Source: a virus
Direction: 5' to 3' (one strand)
DNA: 64,000 nucleotides
IMG/VR virus record: IMGVR_UViG_3300029319_000016
Coordinates: 1 to 64,000 of that record
The translations under genes and the position numbers were made by a program. Each line of letters starts with the position of its first letter. Position 1 is the stretch's first letter. Under the pieces are notes generated by a model. It was not told the DNA's origin. It searched no databases and saw only the letters and a program-made list of their open reading frames with translations. Positions 15,840 through 23,732 of this stretch are shown here, piece by piece.

Positions 15840-16226
15840 TTACTTTCTATAAAAATCTTTTCTTCGTCTACTAAGACCATCATATCTGTATCCTACACCT
15901 ATCGCTTGAGCCACAGCTCTACGCATCATTGAGAGTTTACCTTGCATTTCTCTTCCATATTCCATTTCTTCACTACTAGTACCTCTGTGAAATACACCTG
16001 CTGATTTTATCCTGTTATTTAAGATTTTTAACAAATCCATTGCTTTAAAATGCTCTGGTGAGCCGTCAATTATATTAGGGTTGTCACTTAAAAATTGCAT
16101 ACAGTGTCTATACAAGTCTTCATTAGAAAATTCATGAGGAAGTCCTAATCCTACTTGCATTTCTTGAAGTGTTTTTTCTAACTCTTCTTTTATTACTTGT
16201 CTTAGTTGTTTATTGGTTATTTTCAT
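15840..16226 (-). CDS. Tagged protein of unknown function
   Basis: A 128-residue protein. Residues 1-22 (MKITNKQLRQVIKEELEKTL, then Q-E) are the shared tag, with L20-Q-E22 as the candidate prohead protease site. The remaining 106 residues (GLPHEFSNEDLYRHCMQFLS, DLLKILNNRI, AVAQAIGVGYRYDGLSRRRK) are helical with a basic end, which would suit contact with DNA. I recognise no domain. It is the third of three consecutive tagged genes after the portal. Confidence 0.6.
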   Translation of the reverse strand: MKITNKQLRQVIKEELEKTLQEMQVGLGLPHEFSNEDLYRHCMQFLSDNPNIIDGSPEHFKAMDLLKILNNRIKSAGVFHRGTSSEEMEYGREMQGKLSMMRRAVAQAIGVGYRYDGLSRRRKDFYRK

Positions 16227-16240
16227 TATTTTTTGTCCTT

Positions 16241-16765
16241 TTATAGTATACCTGCTTTTTTTAAAATTGCTTGAATTCCCTGTTCAGGAATGCTTGGAAA
16301 TTCAGTTTTTAGTTTTTCTATTACTTCTTCTACTGGTGTTCCTCTAAAATGTAAATCCCAAGCATAAGCAGCAGCAGACTTTATTCTTATTACTCTCGGT
16401 CTGCTGAGGCCGGGCATTCCAAACTTCCTGTGTATTTTATCAACATAATCAAAAACCAATCGAGCTTCTTTAACTTTTTCAACATCGCTACCTCGATTAG
16501 TATAATCATCAACATAATAGTCCATGGCTCTTTGAGTCATGTTTTTTGCATTAACTTCATTAACATTCACAGTACTGCTTGTGTTCTTTATCATTTTTCC
16601 TCGAAACAAACCAACACCATAGCTACTCATCATCAGATGAACCCAACACCTACGCAAAGCTATGGCGGTTTCAGGAGTAATCCCTTCATCTTCTCCAATC
16701 TCTAAGAGTAAGTTTTCTACTTCTTCTTTAATAATTTGTTTTAATTGTTTATTAGTTATCTTCAT
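16241..16765 (-). CDS. Tagged protein of unknown function
   Basis: A 174-residue protein. The start at 16765 is chosen over 16789 because TTAGGAGA precedes it and because it puts the tag (MKITNKQLKQIIKEEVENLL, then L-E) at the N-terminus; L20-L-E22 is the candidate cleavage site. The body is helical: TPETAIALRRCWVHLMMSSY, a linker, VEKVKEARLVFDYVDKIHRKF, and a final PEQGIQAILKKAGIL. No enzyme motif is visible. The first bases of the gene lie 10 nt after the previous stop. Confidence 0.6.
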   Translation of the reverse strand: MKITNKQLKQIIKEEVENLLLEIGEDEGITPETAIALRRCWVHLMMSSYGVGLFRGKMIKNTSSTVNVNEVNAKNMTQRAMDYYVDDYTNRGSDVEKVKEARLVFDYVDKIHRKFGMPGLSRPRVIRIKSAAAYAWDLHFRGTPVEEVIEKLKTEFPSIPEQGIQAILKKAGIL

Positions 16766-16775
16766 TTTTTTTCTC

Positions 16776-17129
16776 CTAAGATCCGCCATAAGTTTTCATG
16801 GCATAAACAATCATTAATCGTTCTTTAATCTCACCATTTAACAACTGCATGTCAAGTTCACTTAATCCATATGAATTAATCTTTGCTTGTTCAGCTATTG
16901 TTGCAAAGATCAATCTTCTAAGTGAACCATCATTAGCACCTATCCTCATCGCGTAGTGACTTCTAAATGCATCATCATCTTTCATTAACTCTATGACATG
17001 AGGATGTGCCATCAAAGCCTCAACACAATCTCTAGTAAAAAGTTTTTCTGCCTCTGACAACTCTTCTTTGAGAACTTTTTGTAATTCTTCTTTAATTATT
17101 TGTTTTATTTGTTTCTTAGTTATCTTCAT
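16776..17129 (-). CDS. Tagged protein of unknown function
   Basis: A 117-residue protein with the tag MKITKKQIKQIIKEELQKVL followed by K-E; L20-K-E22 is the candidate gp21 site. The 95-residue body is helical (FTRDCVEALMAHPHVIELMK, AFRSHYAMRIGANDGSLRRL, KERLMIVYAMKTYGGS). The function is unknown. Its ATG overlaps the portal stop codon (ATGA), so it is translationally coupled to the portal, an essential head protein. This supports a head-related role. Confidence 0.6.
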   Translation of the reverse strand: MKITKKQIKQIIKEELQKVLKEELSEAEKLFTRDCVEALMAHPHVIELMKDDDAFRSHYAMRIGANDGSLRRLIFATIAEQAKINSYGLSELDMQLLNGEIKERLMIVYAMKTYGGS

Positions 17130-19078
17130 TCTGTTTTTTCCTTTACGTTTAATGACTCGATAAGTATTTCCACTTCGCGAGACACAGTTTCTAATTTTTG
17201 TTCTTCTTCTAAATAACCACCAGCAGCTTGAGATAGTGAGTATTCATTTCCAACGTAGCCTTTATAAATGTTACGACCTGTGGATCTTGCTGTTTCAATT
17301 CCTGTGGAGCCGAGCATAGATTTTTTCATGCCGCCTTTATCATAAGATGATCTATGTCTCTTGTATGGGCCTCGTTTAGATGGAACATCAACATATCCTG
17401 GTGAGTCATCCCGCTTCGCAGAGGGTTCGGCGAGCAGATCAGTGTCACCCCCTTCGTCGCCGCCGACATCACCTCCGCCGGTGTCTCCACCGCCAAGATC
17501 TCCTCCAAGGTCTCCACCAAGCTCACCACCTAGATCTCCACCTGCTTCATCGCCACCACCTCCACCGAGGTCGCCAAGTCCACCAGCAAGGCCGCCGCCT
17601 CCACCAGCATCTTCACCAGCTTCTCCACCAGTTGCAGCGGCTTCAAGCTTGGCTCCAAATTTTTTGTCAAAGAACATTTCTCGTTGATTGCGAAGAAATT
17701 CATCTTCTGATAAGCCAAACATGTTTTCAGCGATCCAGCGTTTTGAAAAGTAACCTTCAGTTGCATTACCAGCAACAGAAAACTTTTTATCCCAATGTTC
17801 AAGTTCTTGTAGTTCAGCAATTTTAGATGGATTATTTAGCTGTAATTTAAATGTTAATAAATCATCGTTTCTATAACCAAGAGTATAAAGATGTATAATA
17901 CCAATTTTTTCTAGTTCAGAAATAGCAACACGTTGAAGTCTTTGTATAGTCCTAGCAAAACGAATATCTTTTTGTGCTAATGTAGTTTTATCTTCTGTTG
18001 CTCCTTCTCCCATAGTTAGGTATGATTGTGGTATTTTTAGAGCAGCAAACAATTTGTCTCTGAGATACTTGACATCATCGATACCACCATTATAAGAAGC
18101 TCCTGGGAGACTGCTTATGTCAGTAGCTGATTGTCCTCCACGAATTGGTACATAATAATCTTCTTCAATTGATAAAGGATTATAGCGTAAGTCAACCCGA
18201 CCTGTTTTTGGATCAACAATAGAGTGTCTTTTTAACTGTGTCATAACTTTTTGCATGTACTGTTCAACTTCCTGTGGAGGAATACCACCAACGTCAATTT
18301 TAAATAAACGACGCTCAGGAGCACGAACAATTCTGTATGCCATCATGGCATCTTCTAATAGTATAAGTTGACGGTGAATGCGTCTACAAGCTTCGAGAAC
18401 TGATGTTCCGTAAGGAGCATGCTTATCATTACCAAGGATTCTGAAGTGGGCAACTTGCCAATTCTCCAGAGTTAGTCCTGCTGTGTTCCACTGGTACTGG
18501 ACGTAATTAGGATTACTTTGGTCCTCTCCTTCTAGACGTTCGATCTCTCTAGTAGGTAGCCCTATTGCAGATCGAATTCCCATATCCTCATCAATGTCAA
18601 GATATAGAAAGAAATCACCGTACTTACACATTGTTCTTGCCCAACCAAAAAGATTGTGTTCGATGTTTAAAACATTGTGATACAAATTATGGAGGATATG
18701 TTTAATTTCTTCGTTCGCACACTTAATGTTAAGCATTGGACGAAGAGCTGTATGGGTTGTCATTTCATCTGCATAAATGTCTAAAGATGAAGCTATCTCT
18801 GGCATGTATTCCATTTCATCAAAATCAACATAACGTTCAGCTCTATTTCTATTTGAAATCATGTTGAGCGTTACAGAGTTTATTGGGTTATATTCCCATT
18901 TTTTAAATTGAGCACCTGTAGCTGATTTGAATTTTGTAGCATAATTATCTAATTGCCGTCTACGTAACATACGACCTGTTTGTGTCCTGCGTTGCGTAAT
19001 TGGACCTGAGAACAGTTTTGTTAAAGCCTTAAATAAATCCGATTGCGGGTTATAAGGCGACTTTTTATATTTTGCCAT
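17126..19078 (-). CDS. 20: Portal vertex protein, gp20-like
   Basis: A 650-residue portal. The family pattern is clear: YNPINSVTLNMISNRNRAERY, EMEYMPEIASSLDIYADEMT, VAHFRILGNDKHAPYGTSVL, EDAMMAYRIVRAPERRLF and YLRDKLFAALKIPQSYL. Portals form the dodecameric ring at one capsid vertex through which DNA is packaged and ejected, and nucleate the prohead. Compared with T4 gp20 (524 residues) this protein is longer, mainly because of a Gly/Asp-rich segment at about 480-546 and a C-terminal extension. The gene follows a sigma70-type promoter and also a CTATTTA motif, 18 nt before the start. Confidence 0.93.
   Translation of the reverse strand: MAKYKKSPYNPQSDLFKALTKLFSGPITQRRTQTGRMLRRRQLDNYATKFKSATGAQFKKWEYNPINSVTLNMISNRNRAERYVDFDEMEYMPEIASSLDIYADEMTTHTALRPMLNIKCANEEIKHILHNLYHNVLNIEHNLFGWARTMCKYGDFFLYLDIDEDMGIRSAIGLPTREIERLEGEDQSNPNYVQYQWNTAGLTLENWQVAHFRILGNDKHAPYGTSVLEACRRIHRQLILLEDAMMAYRIVRAPERRLFKIDVGGIPPQEVEQYMQKVMTQLKRHSIVDPKTGRVDLRYNPLSIEEDYYVPIRGGQSATDISSLPGASYNGGIDDVKYLRDKLFAALKIPQSYLTMGEGATEDKTTLAQKDIRFARTIQRLQRVAISELEKIGIIHLYTLGYRNDDLLTFKLQLNNPSKIAELQELEHWDKKFSVAGNATEGYFSKRWIAENMFGLSEDEFLRNQREMFFDKKFGAKLEAAATGGEAGEDAGGGGGLAGGLGDLGGGGGDEAGGDLGGELGGDLGGDLGGGDTGGGDVGGDEGGDTDLLAEPSAKRDDSPGYVDVPSKRGPYKRHRSSYDKGGMKKSMLGSTGIETARSTGRNIYKGYVGNEYSLSQAAGGYLEEEQKLETVSREVEILIESLNVKEKTE
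17440..17640 (-). repeat. Gly/Asp-rich low-complexity repeat in portal gene
   Basis: Codons for repeated GGD, GGE and GGG units encode residues about 480-546 of the portal. The DNA is locally GC-rich (gg-t/a units) and unlike the rest of the gene. The segment is probably a flexible linker. Confidence 0.8.
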
Positions 19079-19096
19079 GGTTCATCCTTTTCGTAA

Positions 19097-19103
19097 TAAA
19101 TAG
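19097..19103 (-). promoter_or_regulatory. Candidate late promoter motif before portal
   Basis: The coding strand reads GAACTATTTATTACG, 18 nt before the portal start and just downstream of a sigma70-type -10 box. Confidence 0.5.
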
Positions 19104-19107
19104 TTCT

Positions 19108-19136
19108 ATTATAGCATAAAGTAAGTCATTTGTCAA
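19108..19136 (-). promoter_or_regulatory. Sigma70-type promoter before portal
   Basis: TTGACA (19136-19131), 17-nt spacer, TATAAT (19113-19108), both perfect consensus. It is the only such promoter here that stands before a structural gene. Confidence 0.8.
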
Positions 19137-19137
19137 G

Positions 19138-20724
19138 CTAGCCTTTAAAAATCCAAGCAAAGTCTTTATATGTTTTTTCAAAATCTTCAAAAGCTTCTTG
19201 AGTTTTGTTTCCTACATACCCACGCATACCTTTTATTGATGTATTCATAGTCGTTTGAGAAGACTTAATAGAAGTAACCATAGCCTCTTGATACATCCGA
19301 TCTTTCTCAGATACTTCAAGAGCAGTGTCTCGAACCCAACAAGCAATCGCTAGAGACATTATTAAGTCATCATGATACGATCTCATAGCTTGAGGCTTTC
19401 CATTGTTCCAGATAAAAGTTTTTACTTCATGAAACAAACGAGAGGACTTTGGTTTGACCAATTTATTTCTTATATATTCTTCTAGTTTAGCAACTATAAG
19501 AGGTCTTGTCTTTGTTGATGTTGTAAATCCGATAACTGCTCTGTCATTGTATTCGCCTTCTAAAGAGTCAACATATTCATGTGTAGATTTGATTGAGTAA
19601 TAAAGATTTGGATACCCAAGATCTCTTACTTTCTCACAAGCTGCTATGCCTATACCTACATTTTCAATAACCATGAGACAGTTACCATATTCTTTACCAG
19701 CATCAAATAAAATTTTAGCAAAATGATCCATAGTTGGTTTACCTTGATATTCAGCTACTACACTCATTGTATCTGTTCTTAGTATGTGAAAGACAGATGA
19801 GTCAGCTCCATCGCCACGAGCCACATCAGCAACCATAAGATAGGGAACACCTTCTTGATATTTTTCCCAGATCCATAAATTTCTGTCCCAGCTTGTCTTG
19901 TATTCTGGTTCTTGTTGATTTTCAAACAACCAGTGTATATCATCAGGATGTATCACAGTTTCACCAGAAGTGTTAAAGTTACACTCAAGCTCTTGTGCTA
20001 TTTGTCTTCTCGACATATTCTTAGTTTCTTTAACAAACCAATCTTCATCACGTTCAGGGTGAACATCCCAAGGTAAAGACACAGGGTGAAACTCATTATC
20101 TCCATTCTCTGCATCAACATAAGTTCTATGAAACCAGTTTCCAACTCCCATGGGTGTTGATAAAGCTATACAACGACCCCCTGTTGATAGAGTGGGGTAA
20201 AGACCTGCCCACAGATCATCAAGACCGTCAACGTGTGCTGCCTCGTCTATAATCAATAAAGATAGGGCTTCCGAACGACCAGCATCTGCTGATGTTCCAA
20301 CAGCTTTGATTGTAGAACCATTGGATAATTCAAACGAAGTTCTGTTGTCAATAACGATACTGGCAACCTGCATCCATTTTGGCAAATTTTTCATTACCAT
20401 CTTTACTTTCTTTACTAAATTAGCTGCTGTTCCAAATTTGGTTGCCATGACCAAGATGTTCTTTTCTTTATGAAACAACATAAACCAAACAGCATAAGCT
20501 GCCGAAATAGTAGAAATACCAAGCTGCCTTGCTTTAAGAATAACTGTGAAGCGATAATCATTAAAGTCTTTGACTAATTGGTCTTGGTAAGGATAGGTGT
20601 TAAAAGGGATTAAACCCTTGAGTGGGTGAGAGATCCGACAATAATTATTTATAAAGTATAATGGATCTTTTCCGCACTTAAGGATTTCTTTTATTATTTC
20701 TTGCTTTGATAGCTTGAGGGTCAT
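19138..20724 (-). CDS. 17: Terminase large subunit, gp17-like
   Basis: A 528-residue packaging motor. The N-terminal ATPase shows Walker A-type KARQLGIST at residues 64-72, Walker B LLIIDE at 156-161 and coupling motif LSTP at 188-191. The C-terminal RNase H-like nuclease shows D300 in VADVARGDG, E355 in VIENVG and a late acidic HDDLIMSLA near 455. The enzyme binds the portal, pumps DNA into the prohead and cuts the concatemer. Its ATG overlaps the stop of the preceding gene (TAATG). T4 gp17 has 610 residues, so this one is compact. Confidence 0.96.
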   Translation of the reverse strand: MTLKLSKQEIIKEILKCGKDPLYFINNYCRISHPLKGLIPFNTYPYQDQLVKDFNDYRFTVILKARQLGISTISAAYAVWFMLFHKEKNILVMATKFGTAANLVKKVKMVMKNLPKWMQVASIVIDNRTSFELSNGSTIKAVGTSADAGRSEALSLLIIDEAAHVDGLDDLWAGLYPTLSTGGRCIALSTPMGVGNWFHRTYVDAENGDNEFHPVSLPWDVHPERDEDWFVKETKNMSRRQIAQELECNFNTSGETVIHPDDIHWLFENQQEPEYKTSWDRNLWIWEKYQEGVPYLMVADVARGDGADSSVFHILRTDTMSVVAEYQGKPTMDHFAKILFDAGKEYGNCLMVIENVGIGIAACEKVRDLGYPNLYYSIKSTHEYVDSLEGEYNDRAVIGFTTSTKTRPLIVAKLEEYIRNKLVKPKSSRLFHEVKTFIWNNGKPQAMRSYHDDLIMSLAIACWVRDTALEVSEKDRMYQEAMVTSIKSSQTTMNTSIKGMRGYVGNKTQEAFEDFEKTYKDFAWIFKG

Positions 20725-21290
20725 TATGCCTTCTTCTGGTTAGCACCTTTCTTTCGTGTATCGTTTTGTGGACGCTTTTTATTGTCTTTAAACTGTTCTA
20801 AAAACTTTCTTGTAACGTCTCTTGTTTGGTCAATTGAAGGTTCAAGGATAGGCATAGCTTCAATTCCACCAATTTTAAAATGCTGATTAGCTTCAACAAA
20901 AGAGCGAACTCTTGATGTTGATTGAACAAGAATGCTTGGTTCACCTTTAGAAGTAAGAGAGACAGATTTACCTGTAACTGCTCTGTATTCTTTTTGTAAA
21001 AAGTTTTTGATGTCGTTTAGCATGGACTCGATGTCTTGTTCAAATTTACCTGCATAAACTTCTTTAAGAAGAATATCTGATTGATAAGAAAGAATCATTG
21101 AATCCCCATAAAATCGAACTTTAAATCCATCCATAACACGTTTATCCATCAAGGGACAACCTTCCTCTCTTTTCAATCCCATGGTTCTTGATTCTCCATC
21201 ATAAGAGTATCTTTCATCATGAGCTCCGTCATAAACATTTGCGGCTGCTTGAGCAAGCCCTTGTATAATTTCTAGTGTTGTACTACTCAT
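20724..21290 (-). CDS. Unknown protein directly upstream of terminase
   Basis: A 188-residue protein. Position next to gp17 would suit a small terminase (gp16), but I see neither a helix-turn-helix nor the central coiled coil of gp16. It has a mixed alpha/beta look: FKVRFYGDSMILSYQSDILL (about 55-75), MLNDIKNFLQKEYRAVTGKS and IGGIEAMPILEPS. It ends in a Lys/Arg/Asn-rich tail (RPQNDTRKKGANQKKA) that may bind nucleic acid. Its start overlaps the end of the zinc-ribbon gene, and its stop overlaps the gp17 start, so it is coupled to packaging. Confidence 0.5.
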   Translation of the reverse strand: MSSTTLEIIQGLAQAAANVYDGAHDERYSYDGESRTMGLKREEGCPLMDKRVMDGFKVRFYGDSMILSYQSDILLKEVYAGKFEQDIESMLNDIKNFLQKEYRAVTGKSVSLTSKGEPSILVQSTSRVRSFVEANQHFKIGGIEAMPILEPSIDQTRDVTRKFLEQFKDNKKRPQNDTRKKGANQKKA

Positions 21291-21657
21291 TTGGTCTCCA
21301 TCCTTTTAGCCATCGTTCTTCACGATCTTCTACCCATTGGATGTAACATTTTTCACAACAATCAAATTTTGCCATATAAACATCATCGTTTGATTTAAAT
21401 GAATAAGTATTACAAACAGGACAAGAACGTTTAGATTCTTTCGTAATTAGTTTCTCTGCAATAAAAACGCCACCAACATCAATTTGGAAGTCGTCTTTTT
21501 CATTTGAGGTTTTGTAAAGATCTTTTAATTGCTTTACATATTCTTTCTCTTTTTCATCGGTCCAATGTCGTTTCGGATTATCAATTGCTTCTTGACCGTA
21601 CTTTTCTGCAATTGCTTTTTCTACTTTTACAATATAGTTTGGATCATTCTTTTTCAT
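21283..21657 (-). CDS. Zinc-ribbon protein, unknown role
   Basis: A protein of about 124 residues from the ATG at 21657 (MKKNDPNYIVKVEKAIAEKY), preceded by AAAGGTGG; an in-frame ATG at 21681 preceded by AGGAG is an alternative. The first half is helical and charged. The second half holds C-P-V-C and, about 18 residues later, C-C-E-K-C, which would form a zinc ribbon. No catalytic motif is seen. It overlaps both neighbours and is transcribed towards the terminase. DNA or RNA binding is plausible, as in many phage zinc ribbons. Confidence 0.6.
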   Translation of the reverse strand: MKKNDPNYIVKVEKAIAEKYGQEAIDNPKRHWTDEKEKEYVKQLKDLYKTSNEKDDFQIDVGGVFIAEKLITKESKRSCPVCNTYSFKSNDDVYMAKFDCCEKCYIQWVEDREERWLKGWRPNE

Positions 21658-22288
21658 AATCCCACCTTTCTGAATTGCCATATTTCTCCTCATCAGTTTC
21701 GTGTGTTGTTCTCTCAGGTGAATCCATGTCTCTATAAACTTTCATCCAGTATGGAGTTTCTAAATTCTTTGGACTTAAAGAATTGTCTAAGAACCTCATC
21801 TTGTTGTTTGGACCACAGCACAACACACCATCATGATCGTCAAAAAAATAAGTTTTTGTTTTATGTTCGTGCCAACATTCAGATTGCCCATGATCATTTA
21901 CATCTCTTGGTCTCTGAGGGTCACAAGTCCAAAGATAAGTCCCTTCCCATTTGTGCCCTGCTCTGTTGAACATTTCTACATCTATTCCTCGAAGTCCTTG
22001 GATCTGTGTCATTTGCCAGTAGTCTGAAATACAATCCCACCAAGCCACATCAGGCATTTTAATTTCTTTATTTGGTGTTTCTTTTCTGTTAAAGATGGCA
22101 CACTGATCTACTTTATCATAGAAAGCTCCCATTGACGGAAGATAAACTAAATAAAGCGGTGCTCTACCTCTAATAAATCTTATTGCGTGTAAAACGCCAA
22201 AAATAGTTTCGTCTTTTCCATAATTTGGATCACCTGATAAAAAAGACTTTTTAACATAACATTCGGTATAAGGTGTTGATACGATCAC
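21644..22288 (-). CDS. Conserved-looking unknown with GTG start
   Basis: A 214-residue protein. The start is GTG, overlapping the upstream stop (GTGA), with AGGAG seven bases before. The N-terminus (YVKKSFLSGDPNYGKDETIFGV, shown here as YVKKSFLSGDPNYGK) and RFIRGRAPLYLVYLPSMGAF look like a well-folded, Trp- and Tyr-rich domain; Cys and His residues (WTCDPQ, ECWHEHK, CCG) could bind metal. I recall similar proteins near terminases of marine T4-like phages but no function. It is part of a tightly overlapping run leading into the terminase. Confidence 0.6.
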   Translation of the reverse strand: MIVSTPYTECYVKKSFLSGDPNYGKDETIFGVLHAIRFIRGRAPLYLVYLPSMGAFYDKVDQCAIFNRKETPNKEIKMPDVAWWDCISDYWQMTQIQGLRGIDVEMFNRAGHKWEGTYLWTCDPQRPRDVNDHGQSECWHEHKTKTYFFDDHDGVLCCGPNNKMRFLDNSLSPKNLETPYWMKVYRDMDSPERTTHETDEEKYGNSERWDYEKE

Positions 22289-23343
22289 GGATCACTCCTA
22301 GCTTTTCTTATTGCCCTACTGATATCTGTAGGATTTTTTATATCTTTTATTCCTAATTCTCTTTGTGCTCTAGAGACATTAATATTTGACGATAGGCTTG
22401 CTACTTCATCACTGGTAGTTATTATCTCTTTAACGTGCGAATACATATTAAAGAAAGCTGTTATTAACTGCCTAGTATCATCGATAGCTGTGTGTAGCTG
22501 AATGTAATCAGGTCCCGGACCATAAACATCCATCATTCTTTGTAGTTTTCCGTTAAAAGAAATAATTGTTTTTATTTCACCATTTACTTCTTTCTCTTTT
22601 TCGTCAAAAAATTTAACCAACCTTCTGTCGCCTTTACTTGCTTCATATTCTGCTATTCCTTTAAGAACTTGTCTTTGAAAATTAACTGTGTCGAAGATGT
22701 CGATTTGTTGAAAAGAAGTTGTGTCAATTCCAAGAGCTTCACCTTCTTTGATTATTTTATTTCTATCAAAAGTTTTTATATTGTGACCAACAGATACGAC
22801 ATTAGGACCTAGTGCTTCAACCCAAGCAAGAAACTCTTCCATGGCTTCATACTCATCTCTATCATCTTCTCTTGTTTGATAGTTTGTGTAACCAATCATA
22901 TCAGCAACAGTATAAGGTCTACCTTCTTCTTTTTCTTTTTGAACCTTTAATAAAAAATCAACCTCTCTTGTGACCTGACCTGTTCTTTCATACTCATCAA
23001 AAATCTCCTCGGCCCTATCAATCATGTCTTGCTGTGCAATATACTTTTCTAATGTTTCTTGATTTAAGGCAACATTGACATCAAACTCTGCTATTGGTTG
23101 TTCGGGAATAGGCCCATCGATATCATCAATTTTAAAAGCAATTGCTCCATACTGAGTTATTTGTCCATCAAAACCTATACTTTCCAAATCCCAAAAGAAC
23201 CATGTCTTTCCATTTAATTCTCTTCTCATGTATTCGAGTACATCGCCGGGGGTCATGTCTCTTAATAAAGATAAATCTTCCATAAGAACTTTTTTTAATT
23301 CTTCTTTTATCATTTTCATGACATCTTTTTTTGTTATTGCCAT
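22285..23343 (-). CDS. Tagged DnaQ-like (DEDD) 3'-5' exonuclease
   Basis: A 352-residue protein. The start at 23343 puts the tag (MAITKKDVMKMIKEELKKVL, then M-E) first, giving L20-M-E22; the longer frame to 23409 has no support. The nuclease fold follows: motif I FFWDLES with D52 and E54, motif II GHNIKTFD near 187-194 and motif III HTAIDD near 283-288, together the DEDDh set of DnaQ/RNase T enzymes. It would degrade single strands of DNA or RNA from the 3' end. A region at 95-165 is an insertion of charged helices. The tag implies a nuclease carried into the capsid. Confidence 0.8.
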   Translation of the reverse strand: MAITKKDVMKMIKEELKKVLMEDLSLLRDMTPGDVLEYMRRELNGKTWFFWDLESIGFDGQITQYGAIAFKIDDIDGPIPEQPIAEFDVNVALNQETLEKYIAQQDMIDRAEEIFDEYERTGQVTREVDFLLKVQKEKEEGRPYTVADMIGYTNYQTREDDRDEYEAMEEFLAWVEALGPNVVSVGHNIKTFDRNKIIKEGEALGIDTTSFQQIDIFDTVNFQRQVLKGIAEYEASKGDRRLVKFFDEKEKEVNGEIKTIISFNGKLQRMMDVYGPGPDYIQLHTAIDDTRQLITAFFNMYSHVKEIITTSDEVASLSSNINVSRAQRELGIKDIKNPTDISRAIRKARSDP

Positions 23344-23732
23344 CAATTCACCGCCTGTGCAATTGCTATTGTAATTCCTACTCCAGTAAATAGTCCAAAA
23401 GAAAACCAAAATTTCTTTTTTGGTGGTGTTTTTAACTGTTCTAAACCTTTTATTCTTTCTTCCAAAGCTTGAACTTCTGCTTCGAGTGTCCCTCTATCGA
23501 GTTTGTGTTGGGACTTAAGTTTGTTTATTTCTTGCTCTTTGTCTGCAAGAAGTATACCAATCTGATAATCCATTTCTATTTGACATCTGTCTGTTGCATC
23601 TGCTATTTGATCGGCTAATAGTTGTGATGCTGTGTCGTTAAACAAACGACCAGAAAACGGAGCTTCCATTCCTTTTTCAAGATAGGTATATTCAGGTGCG
23701 TCTGCAAATGCTAAAGATAGTAAAAAAATCAT
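23343..23732 (-). CDS. Secreted coiled-coil protein with C-terminal membrane segment
   Basis: A 129-residue protein. The N-terminus (MIFLLSLAFADA) looks like a short signal peptide with a signal peptidase I site after ADA. Residues about 55-97 are a coiled coil (IGILLADKEQEINKLKSQHK and the following heptads), and residues about 108-127 are a membrane segment (FWFSFGLFTGVGITIAIAQA). This topology, periplasmic with an inner-membrane anchor, resembles spanin-type lysis proteins, although there is no lipobox Cys. Start and upstream stop overlap as ATGA. It lies three genes after the holin candidate. Confidence 0.5.
   Translation of the reverse strand: MIFLLSLAFADAPEYTYLEKGMEAPFSGRLFNDTASQLLADQIADATDRCQIEMDYQIGILLADKEQEINKLKSQHKLDRGTLEAEVQALEERIKGLEQLKTPPKKKFWFSFGLFTGVGITIAIAQAVN

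Noticed and set aside
17361-17687. Pro/Ser-rich open frame on the + strand
   Set aside because: It is the complement of the Gly/Asp-rich portal segment; open frames arise there from composition alone.
20724-21290. Small terminase gp16
   Set aside because: Position fits, but no helix-turn-helix or gp16-like pattern is visible, so I left it unnamed.
23344-23409. N-terminal extension of the tagged exonuclease
   Set aside because: It would bury the tag and overlap the previous gene; the ATG at 23343 is coupled to the upstream stop.
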